Below, one piece after another: positions 57,481 to 64,000 of a DNA stretch of 64,000 nt. The translations under genes and the position numbers were made by a program. Each line of letters begins with the position of its first letter. Position 1 is the stretch's first letter. The stretch comes from Oopsacas minuta (lineage: Eukaryota; Porifera; Hexactinellida; Lyssacinosida; Leucopsacidae), in contig JAKMXF010000066.1 in assembly GCA_024704765.1 (NCBI GenBank), positions 1,175,883-1,239,882 on the forward strand, read 5' to 3'. The notes below the pieces were generated by a model, which saw only the letters and a list, made by a program, of their open reading frames with translations, ran no database searches and was not told where the DNA came from.

Positions 57481-57774
57481 GTACACCCTCGGTTATCCGA
57501 ACCCCTTCGTCATACACATTCAAGTTTCTTTTCGGATAAGTGAGATTGTCCAGGTAACTGAAATAGTGTATTTTCCTATATAAATTCACTGCTCAGGGAT
57601 ATGTGAGAATGATGATTTTGTAATGTAAATATTTGACAGCATATCTATGCCAATATGGCCCTAAAATGACCATATCATTAGAACCTAATGCTAAAGTAGT
57701 CTAAAGCTCACATGAAATTTGAACAATTTTAATCTAAATGAAATTCCAGCTGTTCGGATAATCGAGGGTCTACT
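57481..57774 (+). mobile_element. MITE upstream of P2X with ACCCTCGGTTATCCGAAC termini
   Basis: 5' GTACACCCTCGGTTATCCGA with ACCCC, 3' TGTTCGGATAATCGAGGGTC with TAC. The 22 bp terminal repeats match except for two or three positions. A further inverted word (TTCGGATAAGTGAGATTGTC at about 57534) suggests a nested element. Reading through the right end yields a spurious N-terminal extension of the P2X frame. Confidence 0.85.
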
Positions 57775-57823
57775 ACAAACATTACCATTTTGTTATTCCA
57801 ATTATGCCCTACATATACTTAGC

Positions 57824-59008
57824 ATGGCAAGTTTCCTAGACTACACAACGTACAAATACGTAACAGTCCGAGACAAGCGTCTGGGTATTACCTACTATAT
57901 TTTCGCATTTCTAATATTCGCCTACCTCCTACAAGACATATTCATTGACAAGGGTTATCTAAAAATAGACACTAATCCACATGGTACACTCAGATTACTT
58001 GTGAAAGATCCGAACAACGAAGCGCCTATAACTGACCTCCCATATTGCCCGGAATTCGCTGGCGACGCTCCAGGCAAATTCCAATACAATCGCACTGACC
58101 CTTGTGTTGACTATGATGCCCAAGAGCTGTCATGGCCTCCTGAAGCTCATGCAGTTAACATTATGACGTATGGCAAAGATAACTGGCAAGAACGGAAGAA
58201 AAATGAGAAAGGTTCTTACAATTTTGAGACAATTAGTGAAAAACAATATTTCACTCGCAATCCTGAAACGACTATACTCAAAATCGATCATTCTATAATT
58301 TCATCACTATTTTCTGGGAAATATCTTCTTGGAGGTTCGCATCGTACAATGCTTGGATTCTTAGTTGGCAAAGATGATAACATTATTCGAAAAGTTTCCG
58401 AATCAGAGAAACCAGATAAATTGAAAGTAAGTGAGCTATTAAAAGCCGCAGGAATCGATACACTTGATCAACTTTCAGATTCACTTAGTGGAGATAGTGA
58501 ATCTTTCCGTATGCGAGGCCTGATCCTAAAAATATCCATTTATTACACAAACCATGAGCATAAATGGTTCGGGACTGGACAAATACATTACACATATAAG
58601 ATACAGCATATACCACTGGTTGACTACCAAACAAAACAAATAATTCCGATAATGAAAGAGAAATCAAATGAGGAATTAGAAACTGAAATATTCCACACTA
58701 ACAAACGGCTACTGCGGAAACGTTATAGCCTACGGCTGATATTTGAGCAAGAAGGAAGTTTAGGTAAAACCTCATTAAACGCACTAATCTATCAACTAAT
58801 CGCCGGCACAAGCTTGCTAACATTATTAGCTACTGTTATTGATGTGGTTGCTCTAAATTTGATTCCAACCTATTCACGTTATATGATGGATTCTAGCCCT
58901 GAATTGGGGAAGAAGGAAGGAGAAATTGCTGGTGGAAAAGATAAAGATGATGCTGTATCTGTTGATGAGGGTGTATCTGGTACTGGTGAAGGGAAAAAGG
59001 ATCAATAG
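57824..59008 (+). CDS. P2X-like ATP-gated cation channel subunit (394 aa)
   Basis: Single exon, 394 residues from the first in-frame ATG. TM1 at about 20-40 follows the cytosolic YTTYKYVTVRDKRLG, equivalent to the YxTxK/R kinase-like motif of P2X receptors; the RDKRLG stretch is strongly reminiscent of protist P2X. The ectodomain of about 275 residues begins KGYLKIDTNPHGTLRLLVK and has only two or three Cys, so the vertebrate set of ten is missing. TM2 at about 330-350 has the family's ALIYQLIAGTSLLTLLATVI with D in ATVIDVV, matching the ATVxxD signature. The C-terminal tail is Gly/Lys/Asp-rich. P2X subunits form homotrimers gated by extracellular ATP. The ATP site cannot be checked residue by residue. 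A MITE lies immediately upstream. No intron is present. Confidence 0.85.
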   Translation: MASFLDYTTYKYVTVRDKRLGITYYIFAFLIFAYLLQDIFIDKGYLKIDTNPHGTLRLLVKDPNNEAPITDLPYCPEFAGDAPGKFQYNRTDPCVDYDAQELSWPPEAHAVNIMTYGKDNWQERKKNEKGSYNFETISEKQYFTRNPETTILKIDHSIISSLFSGKYLLGGSHRTMLGFLVGKDDNIIRKVSESEKPDKLKVSELLKAAGIDTLDQLSDSLSGDSESFRMRGLILKISIYYTNHEHKWFGTGQIHYTYKIQHIPLVDYQTKQIIPIMKEKSNEELETEIFHTNKRLLRKRYSLRLIFEQEGSLGKTSLNALIYQLIAGTSLLTLLATVIDVVALNLIPTYSRYMMDSSPELGKKEGEIAGGKDKDDAVSVDEGVSGTGEGKKDQ

Positions 59009-59543
59009 AATTATTCATATAGTTATTCTTTATTTTTCGGAATTTGATGATAGATATTATCTGTATATGTTGTTCATTAAATAGTTGAGGTATAGAATTT
59101 ATTGTAATTCCTTTCAATAGTCCCACAAAAATTATTATTTATAACACGTACGTATATATCGAGTGCTGTGTTTGCCAGAATTCAAGAAATCTCTTCTATA
59201 ATACTAGCTACCCATTGTAATAATATGTTACATAACCATCATGTTATAACTCTTTCAATATATAATTTCAATAGAAATCCGCTATAATCTCACCTGTTTA
59301 CAGATCATGAACATAGTGTATAGATTTTGGCTAGAACTTTTGACTTATGGCAAGTACTAGGCATGAATCCTTTAACATTTGCTTGAAATGCCAAGAAGAT
59401 GGTATGAACTTCATTGTTACATAATCTGGTAACACTAGCTATAAATAACTTTCTTTTAAGTTATTTCGCAATCAAATGCAATAGAATTAGAAAATTTATC
59501 ACTTACCAAATATTAGCAATATTAGTAATTCTTTGCATTACAA
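59009..59543. other. Spacer between P2X and RPS19
   Basis: Noncoding. Just before RPS19 the sequence AATTCTTTGCATTAC (59528-59541) contains a pyrimidine run after A, possibly a TOP-type transcription start, which would give a very short 5' UTR. Confidence 0.4.
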
Positions 59544-59996
59544 ATGCCTACAGTAAAGGATGTCCCTGCTGACAAGTTTATTGAGGAATTCGCTAAATTC
59601 CTGAAACAGAGCGGAATGGTTAAACCCCCGGACTGGACCGAACACGCCCGTACTGGTCACCACAAAGAATTGGCGCCTTACAGACCAGATTGGTGGTACA
59701 TCCGGTGTGCCTCTATAGCTAGACGGGTGTTTATTCGTAAGCGCGTGGGTGTTGGCGGTCTCACGAAAGCATACGGTGGTAGGAAACGCCGTGGGGTACG
59801 TCCTGGTAAATATATCCGTGGTTCATCTAGTATCGCCCGCAAGGCGCTGATACAACTAGAAGACTCTGGTATTGTTGAGAAGATTCGAAAGGCTGACGAT
59901 GAAGGTGGAGAATTCGCAGGTAGACAAGTTACACGTGAAGGGCAGCGTCATTTGAATCAGATAGCTGATCAAGTGTACAACAATTTGAATAGTTAG
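59544..59996 (+). CDS. RPS19: Ribosomal protein eS19 (150 aa)
   Basis: Single exon, 150 residues, as in other animals (about 145). It starts VKDVPADKFIEEFAKFLKQ and has the family core KPPDWTEHARTGHHKELAPY, RPDWWYIRCASIARRVFIRK, VGGLTKAYGGRKRRGVRPGK and GSSSIARKALIQLEDSGIV, ending GRQVTREGQRHLNQIADQVY. It belongs to the head of the 40S subunit and is needed for 18S rRNA 3' processing. Ribosomal protein genes in most animals contain several introns; here there is none. Confidence 0.99.
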   Translation: MPTVKDVPADKFIEEFAKFLKQSGMVKPPDWTEHARTGHHKELAPYRPDWWYIRCASIARRVFIRKRVGVGGLTKAYGGRKRRGVRPGKYIRGSSSIARKALIQLEDSGIVEKIRKADDEGGEFAGRQVTREGQRHLNQIADQVYNNLNS

Positions 59997-61045
59997 ATTT
60001 GTATTAGCACTGATTAGATATTAGAATTGTAATTAGAATGATATTGTAGTTCTCTAGTAGTAAATTCTAGCGGTAATAAATTGCTGTATTTATCATGCTT
60101 TATGAATTTCCAACCCTCCTGGGGTATTACGAGAAATTCATGGAAGAATTTGAAATCCCGGAAATATATGAGCAATTTATATGCATTTTTACCAAATTGC
60201 CTGATATTGCTGTTTATGGAAGTAAACTTGGAAATTCAAGAATTTTTTGGGAAAATATTAAAAGGGGCGACGGTTAGTAAGTATGTGAATGGGGATGTTG
60301 CTTATTGATTTCATTACAATCAATTTTGCAAGATTATACAATAGATTCTTGTTTATACAGTGTGGAACTTGATTAATTCGAACACCAACGGTCATTCAAT
60401 ATTTGTTCGCTTTATTTGGTATTCATATTAACCGATTTAATACCAATGTCCAATTGAATAACCACATTGCCCTGACTTTGTGTAGTTGCTGGTTATCCAG
60501 AAATTTGTGCTACCCTTGTTCTTATTAACGAAGTCCAAAATTTCAGTCAGTTTCTGGCTCCCCTCAACACAGTTCCTGAAAGCCAATCTCATTTTCAATT
60601 CTTACACTTACGTTATTACATATCAAGATTTTTCACAGTCATTTGCTTATAAATTAAAATGTCCAATATATGTATAGTTACGTAATATCAAAATGTTGAT
60701 GGTAAACGCATCCTGTCAATTTGAATTGAAAGTGAAACACGCGTTTATCCATCACATTATGTCACGTGTTCTAATAACGTGTTTAAATCTGATAAATATA
60801 CTTTCAGTTCAAGTTATTGTTGTTCGAAATAATAATTTATTCGAAAAAAGACAAACTAATCATACACGTGACTACAACGCGAAACTGACTCCATAACACT
60901 TGTGAAACTCGCGGTTTCTAACAGTTGAATTTTCGTGTGAGGTCGATTTCTACTTCGTAATCTTAAACGTCATAATAGTAACCTTGAATATGCTCTCGTA
61001 AACTTAAATGCTTGCTGGAATTTATATAAAAATCGTTTATTAGTA
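59997..61045. other. Spacer between RPS19 and a secreted-protein gene
   Basis: Noncoding. A family E repeat copy lies at 60100-60285. At about 60357, TACAGTGTGGAACTTGATTA with ATTCGAACACC resembles a Tigger-like terminus, but I do not find the right end. A stretch near 60780 has no recognisable content. Confidence 0.5.
60100..60285 (+). repeat. Dispersed repeat family E copy
   Basis: CCAACCCTCCTGGGGTATTA, GAGAAATTCATGG, AAATTGCCTGATATTGCTGT, TTATGGAAGTAAACTTGGAA, TTCAAGAATTTT. It matches the reverse of 5391-5560 (TTGGCTGAAACTGCTATTTA, TGGAAATAAAACTTGG). Confidence 0.6.
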
Positions 61046-62126
61046 ATGTGGGTTTTCTATTATTTTGTTGTTTCATTTTTGCAATTTTACAACTGATGGC
61101 AACAGAACAAGATAGTAATTTTGAAACTGAAAATTACAAACCAAAACCGCTAAATATTTTCGAATTCTCTAAAAACGTTGGACAAACGACTTCAGAACTG
61201 ATCCAAAATGAGTTGATTCAGAAAAGAAAGACAATAAAGATAATGAAGCGACGATCTAAAACGCATACACGTCATATAATCAATAATATGAATCGTAATG
61301 GAATGGATTGTCATGGCTATTTGAATTGTTTCGTAAAAACTACACCCTACAAGAGCAAATACATTCCAAATATTAAATGTTATATGAATGAATCTGCGAA
61401 ATCACTTTTCCTAACTGATTGTGAAGAGAGTAATGATGCATCTCCTTGTGTGGGGAAAACTGTGAGTAAGAGAAAACCGAAAAAACTTGATAACTGCACC
61501 AAAATAAGACTTAAAGGGTGAGTTATATATTCTCATGTTTCCCACAGTCATAATTAGAAATTGCATGTGTAACTTGAAAATGCTAAGTTGAACATCTGTG
61601 ATTTATGCTATTCAATTCCAAAATATAGCAAATTCGCTTTTAGTTCATTTTGTATTGAAAATAATTCTGGTAATAGCAAGTTCGCGTATTAGCAAGGAAA
61701 TTCGTGCAAAAGACGACCTCCTAATAGGCTAACTCAATTGTATTGTGAAATATCAGTGAATAATAGTTTGCAGCTCTTAAAATTGGCAAAAAAATGTATT
61801 TATTCCTGAAAAACATGTATTTGCATATTATTTATTTGCTTCTTTTTAGGGCTAATAAAACTCGAGCAAAACCCCAAACAACAAAACCCCAAACAACAAA
61901 ACCCCAAACAACAAAACCCCAAACAACAAAACTCCAAACACCAAAACTCCAAACACCAAAAGAACCTTCCAACAGGTCAAAATCTCCCTCTACAATACCT
62001 CTTGACCCACGATTCGATAACCCAATAATCAGCGCTGTTTTAGACGATTTGATAGTGAAAGGTGAATTCAACGCTGAATTTGAAGATCTTTTATGCTCAA
62101 CCTTTACAAGTTCACAGACTTTATAG
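61046..62126 (+). CDS. Unassigned secreted protein with KPQTT tandem repeats (2 exons, start unclear)
   Basis: Coding frame in exons 61048-61517 and 61850-62126 (AAAGG|GTGAGT donor, TTTTTAG acceptor), about 249 codons. The frame opens with a hydrophobic stretch like a signal peptide (GFLLFCCFIFAILQL) but without an ATG: the first in-frame ATG is at 61096, just after it, and the ATG at 61046 is out of frame. An acceptor-like TTATTAG at 61037-61043 suggests an upstream first exon. The middle is Lys/Arg-rich with a dibasic stretch KIMKRRSKTHTRH and five Cys (e.g. MDCHGYLNCF, IKCYMNES, LTDCEESND, SPCVG, DNCTK), suggesting a cleaved, disulfide-bonded factor. Exon 2 has K-P-Q-T-T repeats and an acidic end. 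A growth-factor-like fold is conceivable but not shown. Family unknown. Confidence 0.55.
61600..61745 (+). mobile_element. MITE related to the 47043 element in an intron
   Basis: GTAATAGCAAGTTCGCGTAT, TAGCAAGGAAATTCGTGCAA, AAGACGACCTCCTAATAGG. It corresponds to 47110-47165. It lies inside the intron of the secreted-protein gene (61518-61849). Confidence 0.55.
61868..61962 (+). repeat. 15-bp coding tandem repeat (KPQTT)
   Basis: Unit ACCCCAAACAACAAA repeated about six times, the last two units degenerate (CTCCAAACACC). In frame it encodes Lys-Pro-Gln-Thr-Thr, a flexible and possibly O-glycosylated linker. Copy number may vary between individuals. Confidence 0.85.
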
Positions 62127-62998
62127 AATTTTCTCGAATAACATAATTTCTACCATCATCTTATAGAATAATATCACTTTTCGATGTAATTTTTTAGCTC
62201 TTTACAACCTAAAATCGAATTAATTTTACGAATTTTTATTGATCATGTAAATTTGATAATTCTTTACTACTTTCTAGGAATTCTATACTTTGTTATTACA
62301 ACAATTCTAAATAAACATATTATGACGAATGTTGAAAATATGTGTATTATGTTGTTCCTAGAGCAGGGGGCCCGTGCAGCTTCTCAACTTTAAAGTTAAG
62401 GACATACCAAATTACCACCAATAATTTCCGGGGCGATTGTAAATTTCAACTCCCCCTTGAGAGGGGATTTGCGATTTTTGTAATCTTATGTGTTTACATT
62501 ATGTGTCTTTATCCTAACGAACAGTAGACAAGTCTAAATATACGGAAATGACGATTCTGTCTAGCAGTTATGAATTTTATAAGCCTCTGGGGAGTGATTA
62601 TTTGATGGAGGGCTATTATTCGGGCTAATAAGGTACTTGATAACTTTCGCTAAATATTTAGCTGATCAACGTGACAATGAAACAAGTATAAGAGTTGGAA
62701 AATTTGGCGATATCATAACACCGCGCCGTGAAATGTACACTCTGTGTGTCGAATTAATCCTCAGCTTCATTCTAGATGTTTTAGGGATAGTTTGATAAGA
62801 ACATGTGCATCTACCAACCCCTTGAATTCATTTCCCAGAATTTTTACAAGGACTTTTAGACAATTTTTTGGAGAGTATGCATGAGGTGAAATTTTTGAGT
62901 GATCTAATTGGTCATGGTATATGTGTGTTAATTAATCACAATGTTTGTTTGTTTTGTTTTCAGAATTATAAGTTTTCTATATCAGCTAACACTGCACT
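62127..62998. other. Spacer and 5' UTR intron upstream of SMIM14
   Basis: Noncoding. A TTTTCAG acceptor (62955-62961) precedes the SMIM14 exon by about 38 bp, so part of this region is likely a 5' UTR intron. Confidence 0.45.
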
Positions 62999-63108
62999 AT
63001 GGATCAATGTGAGTGTATATGTTGGTATATTCGAGCTATGCAACGAATTTTTGAGATGATTTCTTCAGGAAATGGTTATTGTACTCAAAATCAATGTTTT
63101 CCCACAAC

Positions 63109-63139
<31 letters not shown>

Positions 63140-63301
63140 ACGGATACAAACACATTATTACAACCGGATAATTTAATTTTGTTTGCGTTGTTTTTGTTTT
63201 GGCTTGTCTTCTCCGTTTATTATTTCCTGTTTCTAAGACCAAATATTCGTACAAGAAAGATTCAAAATTTCGCTGATAGAGACAATGAAGGGATTATGTG
63301 A
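62999..63301 (+). CDS. SMIM14: SMIM14-like small integral membrane protein (100 aa)
   Basis: 100 residues. The N-terminus MDQCECICWYIRAMQRIFEM, followed by a segment with GNGYCTQNQC, matches human SMIM14 ([20 protein letters not shown], then QSYCTDTEC) in Cys spacing. Then a Q10 run (CAA repeat), and a single hydrophobic segment at about 58-77 (LILFALFLFWLVFSVYYFLF) followed by LRPNIR, where human has LLRPPNLRG. The vertebrate protein is a 99-residue single-pass membrane protein of the ER; its function is poorly known. The first ATG follows a TTTTCAG acceptor, so the whole coding sequence is in one exon. This is one of the shorter genes in the window and would be easily missed. Confidence 0.85.
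63108..63140 (+). repeat. (CAA)n microsatellite coding polyglutamine
   Basis: About ten CAA/ACA-phase triplets in the SMIM14 frame between the Cys-rich head and the membrane segment. All codons are CAA, so the length is likely unstable. Confidence 0.85.
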
Positions 63302-64000
63302 ATTGAATCAATTCAAATTTAATTATTTCTTATGGAATTCTGATTTGTTTTATTAATATTACTCTTATTACAAGTATTATACATTGTATTGAGATTTTAT
63401 TATTTAATAAAACTACAAGTTCAGTTACAAACTTATTGGGTGGGAATTGTTACAAAATCGAAAGGCAGATTTGGTGAAATATTAATCAACTTGAAGGTAA
63501 TAAATCTTGTGTTGATCAAACAGAATAAATGTATTACAGATTTTTCCAAGTTGTCAGTCAAGGCCACTGTTCATATTGAAGAGATTTATACAAACAACAC
63601 AAATGATACAAGGTGTATGTAATCTACAGCCTGCTATTTGTCCTCTGTAGTTATATAGTAAATGATGGAATGCTTGTGAGTAGGAAAAAGTTGCAGTTGT
63701 AGTAAGTCCATTGTTTGACATCGATCTAACATCAGCACGCCAAAAACAAAGTCCTATCTAGTTACAAAGGAGTTCGTCTATTTTGCAAATTTTAGCTCAA
63801 ATGTTTACGCTAATTTGCAAACCAATATTACTCTATGTCCTTTGTAAACAACTCATCAATATATCTCTTTCTCCCTCTTTACTGAGAATATGATAACAGA
63901 AGTACAAAAAGTAATGACAAATATTAACAAACAATATCTTCTCTATGCATAGTCAATAATCACTGCTAGATATATTAGTTTATATTAGTAAATCAGTGGA
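63302..64000. other. 3' flank of SMIM14 to window end
   Basis: AT-rich DNA with AATAAA at 63404-63409, a candidate polyadenylation signal. No further gene is recognised up to the edge. Confidence 0.5.

Larger units (their letters stand above)
56605..57823. other. Spacer between PSMD13 and P2X
   Basis: Noncoding. It contains a 13 bp tandem repeat (57103-57170) and a 294 bp MITE (57481-57774) ending 49 bp before the P2X ATG. The P2X promoter or 5' UTR must lie in or next to this element. Confidence 0.55.

Noticed and set aside
57719..57823. N-terminal extension of the P2X frame
   Set aside because: It has no ATG start and translates the right terminus of a MITE; the first ATG at 57824 gives the normal P2X N-terminus.

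Overview
This 64 kb window is nuclear DNA from an animal with a small, AT-rich genome. The evidence is metazoan genes (a SIX1/2 homeobox gene, a hippocalcin/neurocalcin-type sensor, TRAF, KCTD, ERMP1, SMIM14), GT-AG introns, a gene about every 3 kb and many short TA-flanked inverted-repeat elements. Most genes have no intron or only one to four, and a 6.3 kb PIKfyve gene is a single exon. A P2X subunit poor in extracellular cysteines, with a protist-like first membrane segment, fits an early-branching lineage such as a sponge, but the sequence alone does not prove this. No bacterial operon, rRNA, convincing tRNA or CRISPR array is present.

Layout. 1-6.5 kb: a FAM181-like protein (+), SIX1/2 (-, three exons) and a hippocalcin-like calcium sensor (-). 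7-16.8 kb: a secreted ComEC-type metallo-beta-lactamase-fold protein (+), ZNF622/Rei1 (-), KIF6 (+, five exons), MEAF6 (+) and an unassigned multipass membrane protein (+). 17.3-30.6 kb: PIKfyve (+), an ANKRD28/44/52-type PP6 subunit (+, two exons) and pyruvate dehydrogenase E1 alpha (+, four exons). 30.6-34.5 kb is gene-poor. 34.5-39.2 kb: a KCTD-type BTB gene (+) convergent with ERMP1 (-, two exons). 39.2-50.8 kb is an 11.7 kb gene desert. 50.8-63.3 kb: a TRAF6-like RING/MATH protein (-), PSMD13/Rpn9 (+, three exons), a P2X-like channel (+), RPS19 (+), an unassigned secreted protein with a tandem-repeat region (+) and a SMIM14 homologue (+).

The genes do not form a pathway. They are ordinary eukaryotic single genes, with head-to-head pairs (hippocalcin/MBL, ZNF622/KIF6) sharing short intergenic regions. 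What stands out is the wealth of small non-autonomous DNA transposons. At least six families can be recognised by eye in introns, 3' flanks and the gene-poor blocks, and no transposase gene is present. One element lies directly upstream of the P2X start codon. The most unusual genes are the FAM181-like protein, the secreted MBL protein with a degraded metal-binding motif, the intronless PIKfyve, and the two unassigned proteins.
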